From NCBI GenBank assembly GCA_036897625.1, contig JAYMTA010000156.1, forward strand, positions 1 through 36,714: a stretch of 36,714 nucleotides of DNA, written 5' to 3'. Below, piece after piece: positions 1-11,400 of this stretch (positions are counted from its first letter, which is position 1; the number at the start of each line of letters is the position of its first letter). A program made the translations under genes and the position numbers. The notes below the pieces were generated by a model. It was not told the origin of the DNA and did no database searches. It saw only the letters and a list, made by a program, of their open reading frames with translations. The stretch is from Pelargonium cotyledonis (lineage: Eukaryota > Streptophyta > Magnoliopsida > Geraniales > Geraniaceae).

Positions 1-1
1 C

Positions 2-145
2 AAAGACCCCGCCTCCCAATGCGGGTCCGATGATGAAGATGAAGATATAGACTGCTACTCAATGCAGTTTGCTCAAGACCTAGACGATAGTCTGGATGAC
101 CTAGACATAGACTCAACTGGTTTCTTCCAGCCACGAGGTCCCTGA
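2..145 (+). pseudogene. C-terminal tail of an unidentified retroelement or pararetrovirus-like ORF (partial)
   Basis: An open frame runs in from the left edge and stops at TGA 143-145. The visible 47 residues are strongly acidic, rich in Asp and Glu with several DDE and LDD-like clusters. No enzymatic motif is visible, so the family cannot be named from this piece. Its position, directly before a tandem-repeat and TATA-box region, resembles the end of a polyprotein frame followed by the intergenic region of an endogenous plant pararetrovirus. An LTR-element gene is an alternative. It is annotated as a likely fossil fragment. Confidence 0.35.
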
Positions 146-500
146 AGATTCAAAAGACCCAACTAGCTTCACAGCTACATGGTCTCCTGACTCAAGGATC
201 CAACTGGCTTAACAGCCACATGATCCCCGAAGACTCAATCGGCCCAACTGGCTTAACAGCCACATGGTCCCTAAGGATTCAAAGGACCCAACTAGCTTTG
301 CAGCTACGTGGTCTCCCTGAAGATTCAAATGGCCCAACTGACTTAACAGTCACATGGCCCCTAAAGGACCCAACTAGCTTCACAGCTACGTGGCCCAGAA
401 GACTCAACGGCCCAACTAGCTTCACAACTACGTGGCCCAAAGGCTCATCGGATCCAACTGGCTTCACCGCCACGCGGTCCCCTTCAACTCAAAAGAAGTC
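114..500. repeat. Tandem array of nine imperfect ~42-bp units
   Basis: Units begin with CAACT at 114, 160, 201, 245, 289, 335, 371, 413 and 455, a spacing of 36-46 bp. Each carries a core of the form CAACTRGCTT-CACAGC-ACRTGG followed by a purine-rich tail ending GACTCAA or GGACC. The units differ by substitutions and small indels, so the array is old. The first unit overlaps the end of the acidic frame. The open frame at 220-546 across the array only reflects its repetitive composition and is not a gene. Confidence 0.85.
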
Positions 501-1070
501 TAAAGGCCACTTCGTCCTTATCCTCAAAGTGGCAGACAAAGATTAAAAGCGACATCAACTCGCCAAAGTAAAAGCAGATTCTCTGCAACACAATTATTCA
601 AGAAGAAAGACAAAGACGGCTCAAAAGAAAATAGTAAAAGCAGATTCCTTCTCTGCAACTGTTCAAAAAGACGACAAAGACTCAAGTGGCCACCTCATAC
701 AAGTGGCAGACAAGATTAAAAGCTCTACAGCCAAAGCAGATTTCTGCAATTATTCAAGAAAATGACAAAGATGGCTCCATTATTCAAGAAAAAGGAGAAG
801 ACGACAAAGGCGGCTTCGTCCTCAACTTCAAAGTGGCAGACAACCCACAATAATTCAAAAGCAAAAGGAGATTCTTCCTTATCTCCTCCGGACTCCAAAC
901 CATTCAAATCCATGGAAGCTCTCTATATAAGAGACGTTCCTCCATTTGAAGACTCAGACTTGATTTAGTTCAAGACTCAGACTCAAACATACTCAAACTA
1001 CTTCTCAAATTCCCTACTCATACTTAGCTTAGCTACTCAATAGCTCGGTCCAGCCCCCCTTGTTAACTAA
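500..1070 (+). promoter_or_regulatory. Retroelement-type promoter region with TATA box and repeated motifs
   Basis: A canonical TATA box (TATATAA, 924-930) lies in CTCTATATAAGAG, a context reminiscent of caulimovirus and LTR promoters. Upstream, short motifs recur: AAAGTGGCAGACAA-like at about 527, 700 and 828, AAGCAGATT-CTGCAA at about 573, 640 and 736, and ATTATTCAAGAA at about 593, 747 and 779. The putative transcript start (about 955-965) is followed by repeated ACTCAGACT/ACTCAAAC stretches. No primer-binding site or clear LTR end was seen. The pararetroviral assignment is inference; the TATA and repeats are direct observation. Confidence 0.5.
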
Positions 1071-2300
1071 GAACAAATTAGTAAACACGGTCTAAAAAAG
1101 AAGTTATATATATATATATATTATGGATTTGAGGATCGTAATCCAAAAATTATTTCGCTTAGGGTAAGCCACCAATGAAATTATGACACCTTATTTAAAA
1201 TGTTTGGATCCAGCGGGTCACTCCGTTCTCACAAATTTACTTGAGTGGATAACTAAGTATTTTAATGAGGTGACAATCTCTTATTGGTTTAGCTTAGCTT
1301 AAACCAAATAATTCTTGACTCATATTTCATTTACTCTATATATTAAGTTTAAAAAAAAGTACAACATAATTAAAATTATATTCTCTACGCAATTGATCGA
1401 TCTAATTATATCCACGCTTAATCTTATAGAGTATACACGACTTATGACGTAATTTTCGAGATCGATTCATATCACATATATATGGGTTACAAATTGAAGA
1501 TTGATTGTTAATCTAAAACAATTTACCGCATATAATAAAAACACTAATTATAACTCTAAGGTCGACCCATATCGCATATGAGTATACCGACTGAAGGTAA
1601 ACTGTGATATTTGACATGTAAATTTAACTATAAGGTGAGATCGACACACATCACATATGAATTTATCGACGGAAGATAGACTATAAAGTATAATATATTT
1701 AATTTTGATGTATTCATATCACATTTGAGTTTATCGCACTGTGTTTTTTTTTATTGACAAAACTTCAAATTCTTTTTTGAGTGCAGGTCACAATCCAACA
1801 TCAAAACCAATATAGATATATGGATATATTTAAGTTATTAACCTATCCAAAACCAGTTCCAATAGTCAAACAACTTTTGGACTAATTTCTATAAACATTG
1901 CATGTGGTAGAGGCAATTAGGCAACTAGATACACAAACAAAACTTATTATTGTTGTGTATAATCGCTGCAAATGAAACGCGGAAAGTCCAAAACGCGGGT
2001 CTGAGTCAGAGATGGAGTTTACTGTAGATAGATGAATTAGTGGGCAATCATTATTACTACGTTGTACTGTTATTTTATTATTTATTTATTTACTTAAATT
2101 TAACTTCGTTTTTGTTGGGTAATCGAGAGGGCGTGAGACACGGGGCGTGCAAGTGGACCCCACCACTTGCTTGTGTGGGCTCATCTTCTAGTGGTGAATT
2201 CTTGAAGTGAAAAAACAAAAACCAGTTTATTATATTTTCATTTTCATTTAAAAAAAAAAAAAACTGTACTGACAAAACCAAATAAACCACAAAAATAAAA
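1071..2300. other. AT-rich intergenic spacer with diverged repeats
   Basis: No gene is supported here. A short TA microsatellite lies near 1107-1121. Four related blocks containing ATATCACATAT-like cores followed by TTTATCGAC/GAAGATAGA-like sequence occur near 1471, 1571, 1650 and 1717. A poly(A) run lies near 2250-2263. The minus-strand open frame at 2090-2317 is low complexity and is not believed. Confidence 0.5.
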
Positions 2301-2628
2301 GAAAAAAACTCACGCACTCAGTTTCACATCACCATCGGCATCATCATCCGAACCTTTGGCCAACTAGTCTTGGGTTTCGTGCACCTTCCGACATCTCATC
2401 TTGCCGTCGATCTCTCTGCCATCTTTTTATCCTCTGATCTCTCCTCCTCGCTCTCGTCGGCAAGTTCTGTTTTTTTTTCCCTTCTTTTCAATTTGTTCTG
2501 GAAAAAACTTGCTTATTTGTTTTTGATTTTGTTCCTGATTGGATGCGAGCAGTTGGGTGGTCGAGATTTGGGGCTGTGGGTTTTGGTGCTCTAGTGGTCA
2601 ACTGGGGATCGATTAGTGTTTGTTGGGT

Positions 2629-2713
2629 ATGTGGGTTGCTCTTAATTGTAACCATGGATTCGTCACCGTACTGTTCTTGGACTTCTGGGGAAGAAGCGAG
2701 GCTGATTAGCTAA
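2629..2713 (+). promoter_or_regulatory. Two overlapping upstream ORFs in the SPL leader
   Basis: An ATG at 2629 opens 26 codons to TAG at 2707-2709. An ATG at 2654, in a strong context (A at -3, G at +4), opens 19 codons (start MDSSPYCSWTSGEE) to TAA at 2711-2713. Both end before the SPL ATG at 2836 and lie in frames different from it. If the mature leader keeps this segment, initiation on the main frame would need leaky scanning or reinitiation. A leader intron removing them cannot be excluded. Confidence 0.45.
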
Positions 2714-2835
2714 ATTTGTAGACTTTGTTATTTAGGGTTGGTTTTTGGTTTCTGGGTTCTGATCTGTCACTGGAATTTGAGTTCTTTCTACTACTGGGAC
2801 TTCAATTATCAGATTTTACATTTTGGGTTGGATCC

Positions 2836-5800
2836 ATGGAGACTAGATTCGGAGGTGGAGGTGAAGCTCAAGCTCATCGTTTTAAAGCCATGATGGGTTC
2901 CGCGGAATTTAGGGCAGTGGGGAAGAGGACTCTGGAATGGGATTTGAATGACTGGAAATGGGATGGTGATCTTTTCATGGCCACCTCCTTGAGTTTGAAT
3001 CCAGTGCCTTTGGACACCATGAGCCAGCAATTTATGCCCCTCCCGGTGGGCTCTGGGATTCCACCGGCCGGAGCTTCTGGTTCCTCGAACAGCTCATCGT
3101 CGTGCTCGTACGAAGTGAATCTGGCAGCTGAGAAAGGGAAAAGGGAATTGGAGAAGCGCAGGAGGGTTGTTGTGGTTGAAGATGACAAATTAACCGATGA
3201 AGCTGCCGCGACGCTTGCGTTGAAGCTGGGATGCCATGCTCATAATCTTGCCGAGAGGGAGGTTGGGAATTGGGAGGGAAATAGTGGGAAGAAGACTAAG
3301 TTTGGGGTCTGTCAGGTAGAGGACTGTGGAGCTGAACTGAGCAACGCTAAGGATTACCATAGAAGACACAAGGTTTGTGAGATGCATTCCAAAGCCAGTA
3401 GGGCAATTGTGGGAAATGTTATGCAGCGCTTCTGTCAGCAGTGTAGTAGGTTAGACTTTCATTTGTCGGCTGCTTCATATTGCACGGTCTTTAATCACCA
3501 TACCCGATAGTACCTATCAGTGTTGGAACTCCCTGGAAATTTTCAAACTGCTAGCTTTCTGTGTGAAATTTCATAGATTCTGGCTTCTTGAAAATTTTCC
3601 AAGGCTGATAGTTTCTTATATGACTAAGGCAGTTCAAAATTCTGCAAGACTTATCATATTAATGGATTTATTGTCAGGTTTCATGTCCTCCAAGAGTTTG
3701 ATGAAGGGAAGAGAAGTTGCCGGAGACGTTTAGCTGGCCATAATAAACGAAGGAGGAAAACAAATCCTGATCCTGTTGCTAATGGAAGTTCCCTTAATGA
3801 TGACCAGTCCAGTGGTTATTTATTGATAAATCTTTTGAAGATACTTTCCAACATGCACTGTAAGTAAATCTATGCTCCACTCTCTATAATTAGATTATTA
3901 GAATTAATCCACTTTAAGATTCAGTGTTTGATTTTTTTCCCTCTGGAGTCTGATTAGGTAGGTTTCCGACATGATATCTGAGTAACTTCCCAAACGTGAT
4001 GATAAGAAGTGGTTTTATCTAGTAGACCTTCTGCTTGTTTATTGTTGCTTCCAGCACATTCTTATTATTGTTCATGCTGTTAGCCTTCATGATGATTAGT
4101 AATCAGGTTATAGATTAGCAGTATAGCGGGACAAAACGTTTTCCCTTTTGGTGTGTTTGTGTGATGGAGGGGGTAGTTTGAGTTGATTTAAGTCGTAATG
4201 CTATTTTATTTTCCATTCTCTGGCCTTCAATATGTATACAATAAGTGATTGTGCCTAATGCAAAATGCAGCTAATAAATCAGACCAGACCACAGATCAGG
4301 ATCTGCTAACTCATATTTTGAGAAGCCTTGCTGGTCATGCTGGTGAGCATGGGGGTAGAAACACGTCTGCACTTTTGCAAGAACCTCAAGACACACCGAA
4401 TGAAGGTGGGAACTCAGAAGTCATTTCAACTATACTCTCTAACGGTCTTCATGGCTCTTCAAGACCTACTAAACAACATCAATCGGCATCTTTATCTGAG
4501 ATTCCGCAGCAAGAGGCATACACACACGATGTTCGAGGTGGAGATATACAAACCATATCTTCTGTAAAACCTGGCATTATTAACAGCCTTCCATCATACT
4601 CGGAAGTCAGAGATGGTAACGCAGGGAGGATCAAGATGAACAATTTTGATTTGAATGACATATATGTTGATTCGGATGATGGGATAGAAGATATAGATAG
4701 ATCATCCATCCCTGGAAATCAGAGGACCAGCTCTCTTGACTGCCCTTCATGGGTACAACAAGACTCAAGTCCACCTCAGACAGGTGGGAATTCAGACTCA
4801 GCATCTGCCCAGTCACCTTCTAGTTCCAACGGAGATGCTCAGGTACATCTTCATATGTCGTTTTGGTTTTTATCTAAAGAGGGTTATTATCATTAAAGGA
4901 AGCAATGATGCACATACAGTTCAGCATCGATTTAAATCTGGACCATATACAAAACAGTGAAACTAAAGCCGGGCAATTATGAAAAATGCTAGGCTCCATC
5001 TTAAGCATAAGTTAATGGACTAGCTCACTTTTATTTTGTCTATTGCATCTCAGCTTATAGATGTATCTTAACTATATATGTATTTGCATGAAGTTTCTCT
5101 TCATTTGGCAATTAACTTTTTTCCCCTTTCATTCCAGAGTCGCACAGATCGAATTGTTTTTAAATTATTTGGGAAAGAACCAAATGATTTTCCTCTTGTT
5201 CTGCGAGCACAGGTACTATTATAATGAACATTAATTTAATGCATCTGTTTGGCATTTTCTTCCTGTTAAACTATTGATGTTGTGAATATTTGCACTTCCA
5301 GATCCTTGATTGGTTATCTCACAGTCCTTCTGACATTGAGAGCTACATTAGGCCTGGTTGTATTGTTCTGACTATTTATCTTCGTCAAGCTGGGGCCGCA
5401 TGGGAGGAAGTAAGATTGCTTACACGAAGCTGAAAACATGAATTTGTATTTGTTTATTTTATAATCCTTTATCTAGACAACATTCCTTATCATACAAATA
5501 TTTTTTGCATCTTTGCAGCTTTGCTGTGATCTGGGTTCTAGTTTGAGTAGGCTGCTGGACGTCTCAGACGATGCTTTCTGGAGTACTGGATGGGTATATA
5601 TAAGGGTACAGCATCAGATAGCATTCATATACAATGGTAGGCCTGCCTTTGACTAATTCGTTACTTTTCTGAATTTAGTCTATATAGTGTTACTATATAT
5701 TTGTTAAGTAACAAAGCATAGAAAGATTTAAAGAGCTTTTGTGTTGCAGGTCAAGTTGTTGTAGACACATCCTTGCCTCTCAGGAATGACAAGTATAGTA

Positions 5801-6318
5801 GAATTATAAGCGTCAAACCCATTGCAATATCCTCTTCTGAGAAAGCTGAATTTTCAGTGAAAGGGTTTAACCTGTCTCGGCCTGCCACAAGGTATCTTGT
5901 CCTTGTAAATTTGTCTTGCAAATTTTTCTCAAGGCTTTAAAGCAACGTGGAACTAAATATGAGATATATGGGGTCTGGTTTTATTGTTCTTGAGAGCCTC
6001 TTATGACATTAAATTTTTAATTTTCCAGATTGCTCTGTGCATTAGAAGGGAAGTACCTGGTTCAGGAAGCTTCTGCGGAGTTCACTGATGGTGTTGATGG
6101 CATTGAGGAGGACGATGATCTTCAGTGTGTTAACTTTTCTTGTTCAATCCCAACAGTTATTGGAAGAGGATTCATTGAGGTGTTTTTGTATTCACTTTCT
6201 CTTTCATACTTAAGTCTATAGTTATTGGGTGCAGAAAACCATTAGACTTATAGTTCTGGTGGTTTGAACCCAATAGCACTTCGCCTCTGTGTGTTTGTGA
6301 ATTTGAAGGATTTTCTAT

Positions 6319-6350
<32 letters not shown>

Positions 6351-7716
6351 GCGCACGCACACTTTAGCTATAGCTCTTAATGCAGCTGATTTATATCTAC
6401 CTGTGTATAGTTAGAGTTATCCTATGTTGCTGATTTAACCTTTGGCGTACTTTATATTTCTCCAGATTGAAGATCATGGTCTTAGCAGCAGCTTCTTTCC
6501 TTTCATAGTTGCAGAGGAAAATGTTTGCTCAGAGATCCGCATGCTTGAGAGTGTGTTAGAGTCAACCAGTACTGATACAGATGTTGGGCGAACTGGACCA
6601 ATGGAAGCCAAAAATCAGGCCATGGACTTCATTCAGGAGATGGGTTGGCTTCTTCATAGATGTCATTTGAAGACTAGTTTGGATCACTTGGATCCCAATA
6701 CAGACCTTTTCCCTTTGAAACGTTTCACGTGGCTTATGGAGTTCTCTATGGACCATGATTGGTGTGCTGTAGTAAAAAAGCTCTTGGACATTCTATTTGA
6801 TGGAAATGTAGGTGCAGGGGAGCACACTTCCCTGAATCTTGTGTTATCAGAGATGGGTCTCCTGCACAGAGCTGTTAGAAGAAACTGTAGGGCTCTGGTG
6901 CAGCTGCTTTTGAGATATTCACCTGAGAAAGTGTCCGAAAATTTAGGATTTGAATGGAATTCAATTGTGGATGGAGTCCATGAGAACTTATTCAGACCTG
7001 ATGTTGTAGGCCCTGCGGGTTTGACTCCTCTTCACATCGCAGCTGGCAAAGATGGTTCTGAAGATGTACTGGACGCATTAACTGATGATCCTGGAATGGT
7101 AGTTCCTTCTCTAACTAGTTTATTGCTGCCTGCGTTTATATTTTGTAGCATGAATACTTCCATGGTATTTACTATGAGTCCTCTGATGTGCTAGAGTTGA
7201 GATTAGTAAAAATAGAGAATAGAAATGACGCAACAAGGCCTTATAAATTAACTATTTGTGCCCATATTGCAGGTGGGACTAGAAGCATGGAAGAGTGCTC
7301 GCGACAATGCTGGCTTCACACCCGAGGATTATGCTCGACTGCGCGGCCACTATTCATACATCCACTTAATCCAGAGGAAAATGATCAAGAAACCAGCAGC
7401 TGGGCATGTGGTGGTTGACATTTCTGGTGTTCCCTCGGACTGCAATATCAATCAGAAGCAAAATAATGAGATGATAACCAGCTTTGAGATTGGAAGGAGC
7501 GAAATGAAACGTATTGGGGGACAGTGCAAGCTTTGTGACCACAAGCTGGCTTACAGAACGGGCAGCCGGTCACTCGTGTACAGACCTGCAATGCTCTCGA
7601 TGGTGGCCATTGCTGCAGTTTGCGTGTGCGTGGCTCTTCTATTCAAAAGCTCCCCGGAAGTACTGTATGTGTTCCGGCCATTCAGGTGGGAATTGCTTGG
7701 CTATGGAACAAGATGA
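2836..7716 (+). CDS. SPL1/SPL12-type squamosa promoter-binding-like transcription factor (10 exons)
   Basis: Exons: 2836-3449, 3678-3859, 4271-4842, 5138-5212, 5302-5409, 5519-5636, 5750-5891, 6029-6179, 6466-7098, 7273-7716. All introns are GT-AG, phases agree, and the sum encodes 1012 aa, near the large-SPL clade length. The start is the first ATG of the open frame and gives METRFGG. An N-terminal acidic [14 protein letters not shown] block is followed by the SBP domain (about 157-235): a C-C-C-H zinc site (VCQVEDC, KVCEMH), a second site (FCQQCSRFH, RSC) and the basic [13 protein letters not shown] nuclear-localisation stretch. SBP domains bind GTAC-core DNA in the nucleus. The C-terminal half holds the conserved large-SPL region, an ankyrin-like [17 protein letters not shown] segment (about 839-905) and a hydrophobic segment (about 972-990) before the conserved [11 protein letters not shown] end. 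The miR156 target typical of small SPLs was not seen. The gene looks intact. A read-through stop at 3508-3510 applies only if intron 1 is retained. Confidence 0.95.
6320..6361. repeat. Compound (TC)n(AC)n microsatellite in SPL intron 8
   Basis: A TCTC run is followed by ACAC and GCGCAC dinucleotides, inside the intron between 6180 and 6465 and about 100 bases from the acceptor. Confidence 0.85.
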
Positions 7717-7737
7717 GATCCAACTTCTATCCTACTC

Positions 7738-7743
7738 AATAAA
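7738..7743 (+). terminator. Candidate poly(A) signal of the SPL gene
   Basis: A perfect AATAAA lies 22 nt after the SPL stop codon. That would give a very short 3' UTR, so weaker AT-rich signals further on (for example near 7925-7940) may be used instead. Confidence 0.35.
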
Positions 7744-8473
7744 GTTTACTATTATGTGTGTGCTTGTATTTGTCTGCGATTATAGACTGTAAAGTTGAGA
7801 TTTGCTGTAGAACTGGTGCTTTGTATCAAGTAATGTTACCCATCTAATTATTTAAGGTTCAAGTGTACATCATATGCCTCAGCTAATTAAGTGCATATTG
7901 TGTGAAAAATATACACTGTATTGTATAATGATATTAATGAAGGGGAACTTTGATCCAGTGTTTCCAAGTACCTATGATGTATTTGGAATTTGATGCGTCT
8001 TTTGAGTCATGAGAATTTTATATTCTAAATAATAATAAGATCCCGAGTTTCAGCGTTCGTTCGTGAGATGACATCTGTTCATTGGCTTGACCGATCCTAT
8101 CACGTGAAAGTTGGGTTGAGATTTATTAGACTTTCTATTTCTAGTCCTTGTAGATGTTGAAATGGATACTATCATAATTTAATGCCCTCAAGTTGCAAAT
8201 TAAAATGTACCATTGGGATTTGGAAGAGGAAACAAGAATGCCCTACTCTTAGCCTTATCCCATGCCGTAAGAAAGTAGCGTGTGCATTAGAAATTTTGTT
8301 CGAAAATGAGAATGTGATTCTCATGATTCGTGTTAGCTCGTTCCTATTTCCACTCCAAAATTTCAGTTCAAAAGCTACCTGAAATACTTAAGTCTTGGTG
8401 CATGTCTTAGCATCCACGTGCTCAGAGTGAGAGTAAAAATATTGAAAACTAACGTACGCGAACTTCATGTCAT
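7744..8473. other. Intergenic region between convergent SPL gene and ABCG pseudogene
   Basis: Nothing gene-like is supported. The stretch should hold the 3' UTR of the SPL gene on the plus strand and the 3' flank of the transporter pseudogene on the minus strand. The small open frame at 8182-8382 has no recognisable features. Confidence 0.5.
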
Positions 8474-11400
8474 TTATCTCTTTTGGAAATTTAGATTTCC
8501 TATACAATATGAGAAGACAGATGCAAAGACTAGAGAAAAAGCCAAAAGAACTACTGCTACAATGCCTAAATCATCCTGGTGGTACCCATAATAACTTTCA
8601 AAGATGACATTGATAGCTTTCTTCTCTCCATATACTACTATTTCATCCTTCACGTCTCCATACTGTGAACCCAGGAGACCTTTCAGGGACCAGGCTGTTG
8701 GACAAATCCAGTAGCACCAAACCCACCATTTTGGAATTTTCTGCAGGAATAAAACACTATCCATTTCAGTCAACTTGGAACCATATTCCCAGGATTTGAA
8801 AGAAACACATGTTCTTGTATATTTAGTAGATGCTTATCCTAATTTGTTTGGTGCTCCTTGAAACACAAATCAATGAACTGGGACACTCTTTACAGTGTAA
8901 TTAATGCTTTGCCAAAAAGTAAATATCAGTATTCAAGATGAATCAAGTACATGTACTGCACAAGAAAAAGATAGAGTTGGCTTACCGGCCCGGGTATTAG
9001 AAATCCTGAGAACAGATTCAACATGGTGTAGCAGAAACTTGCAAGCACTGAAGCTACTTGGAAACTTGGGGTTAATGAAACAAGTAACATTCTGAGGTAA
9101 TTGTAGTACAGCAATGTAGAAAACATGGTGTAGAAGTACCAAAATACTTTGTAAGCTGACCAGTAGAAGTTTATTGCTGGATATGTAATGGTTACAAACA
9201 CAACTGCTTGAAGGAATATATATGGAATTTCTATGGTCACCTATAAAACATTCAAAAGCATGATTATGTTATCTGGAAATGTTGAATTAGACAATGCTCT
9301 AGGGATGTTTAAGAAACCTGTGCAAATGAGTATGCCCATGAAGAGTACATTCCTGAGAACCTTTCGCGGTACATAATGTTCCTCTCTGTAGCTATAAAGG
9401 GTTGAACTGAGGAACAGTTGCATATTCCTGTCATTTGCATGAAAATGAACATTGATCCAAGCATGTTGAAAAGGTCTTGTTCACCATGTCTGAAGAACAA
9501 GTATCATAGTTTCAGCATTGTCAGATGGTAATTAGTAGATAATCACAAATTGCTGTTTTTGGTCAACCTAGCTTCTTACATTTCCTGTCCTTTCTGCCAA
9601 AGAAGTGCTCCAAATAGCAATGAAGATACAATGATAAAAGTCAAGCGCACCAAGTTGTATTTTGGGCTTCTCCAGTAAGTCAAATGTTGTTTCCACAGGC
9701 ATGCTTTGTATTGTTCCCATCCGTTTTGTGGAAATCGAGTCGAAAAATGTAATTCTGAACCTTGGGATGGGAAGTTCAGTTCTTCAACTACCTCTTTATT
9801 TTTCCTGAATTCAAAACCAACACAGAATGTGATTTGCTTAAGCAAGTTTAGATAAAACCAGCAATTTTCAAGGCTTTTGTGGTGGGGCTCACCTGCATAG
9901 ATGAGACTCCTTGTAGAGATGAGAAAAATCTAAACCAAATTGAGATTCTGAAGAAGGACTAGTAATCTCTAACATCCATGTTGCAGGATTGTAATTGTCC
10001 TTGGTTTTTGGCACGTTCGGAAAACTCTGCCAAGTCATAGTTCAACATTTTATCTTTGATCTTTATATGATAACATGATACTATGATAGTTGAATCAACT
10101 GCTAGTGATACTCATAAAGATCAGAATAAGCAAAACATAGAGTTTTTTTAGTATCTGTTACCATGCATCATACCTGAAAATACTCGACCAGCTTACTTGA
10201 ATTCTGACCAATCTCTCCAAAATATATAATCTGCCCTCCTCGTTTCATCAAAATCAGCTGACAGAAATAAGAAGTTGTACATTTTCTTGTTACATTTTCA
10301 CTCACATAATTGCATCACTTATAATTTACCTCATCAAATCCCTCGAATATGTCAATACTTGGTTGGTGAATTGTGCATACAACTGTCCTTCCTGTTGTTA
10401 CAATGTTCTTCACAGTTCGCATGACAATCGCAGCTGCTCTGGCATCCAGGCCAGAAGTAGGTTCATCCATGAATATAATTGACGGGTTGGAAACAAGCTC
10501 TACTGCTATGGTTAGCCTTTTACGCTGCTCGTTTGATATACCACTCACACCGGTATTCCAACTATTGAATCCTTGATCTCATCGAGCTCAATCATTTCAA
10601 GAACTTCAGCTACAAATTCCTGATACATACAAACTAAAAGGTCAGTATTGAAAAGTTTCTTAATCTACTTTCATGTTTCTAAGATTTCTTAAAGATGTCT
10701 TACTGATTTTGTATGTCTCCCAATATTAGCAGGCAAGCGCAACATAGCTGAGTTCGTTAAAGATTCTTGTACTGTTAGTTGTGATGAATGTATGTCAGTT
10801 TGCTCACAGTAGCCTGATATTCTAGCATATGTTTCTTGGACTTTGGGGTGTCCTCCAATTCTGATGTCTCCTTCAATAGTACCACTTGTTTTTCTTCCAG
10901 AAAGAACATCCATCAACGTTGTTTTCCCAGCTCCGCTAACACCCATCAAAGCTGTAAGAACTCCAGGCCTAAATGCACCAGTGATGTCCTGAAGAAGTTG
11001 TAGTTTTCTTTGTCCAAACCCTTGATCTCTTAGCTTCTGGAAGATACATGGAAAACACTTCATTGTTCGGATCAGATGATCGTTCATATAGTATAATCGC
11101 AGTAAATGCGATTGGTTACCTTTGGAGTATCAACATAGTACTGCACATTCTTGAATGATATTGTTTTGGGCTCAAATGGTAATACAGTCGCTGCAACGTA
11201 GGAGAGTATCAGAATTCAAAACTAGGTTTTGGATCATATACTATGTACTCTTGCATTTCCTTTAATCATAACTAGCAACACACAACAAAATCTATTAATC
11301 TTGTCTGTTCTCACCCATTTTCATTACTGTAACAGCTTGAGGAGTATCTTCTAGAGGCCTTTCTTTTCCTCCATTGATCTTACTGGAGTTTTCTTCTCTC

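Noticed and set aside
114-500. Regularly spaced repeats resembling a CRISPR array
   Set aside because: The sequence is plant nuclear, and both repeat and spacer parts are related to each other. It is an imperfect tandem repeat with no cas genes.
220-546. 108-residue open frame across the tandem array
   Set aside because: Its translation is just the repeat unit read over and over, with no domain; the open frame follows from unit composition.
2725-3510. Stand-alone short SPL protein ending at 3510
   Set aside because: It starts at a non-ATG codon and ends in intron 1. The SBP domain is completed by exon 2 after a clear GT-AG intron.
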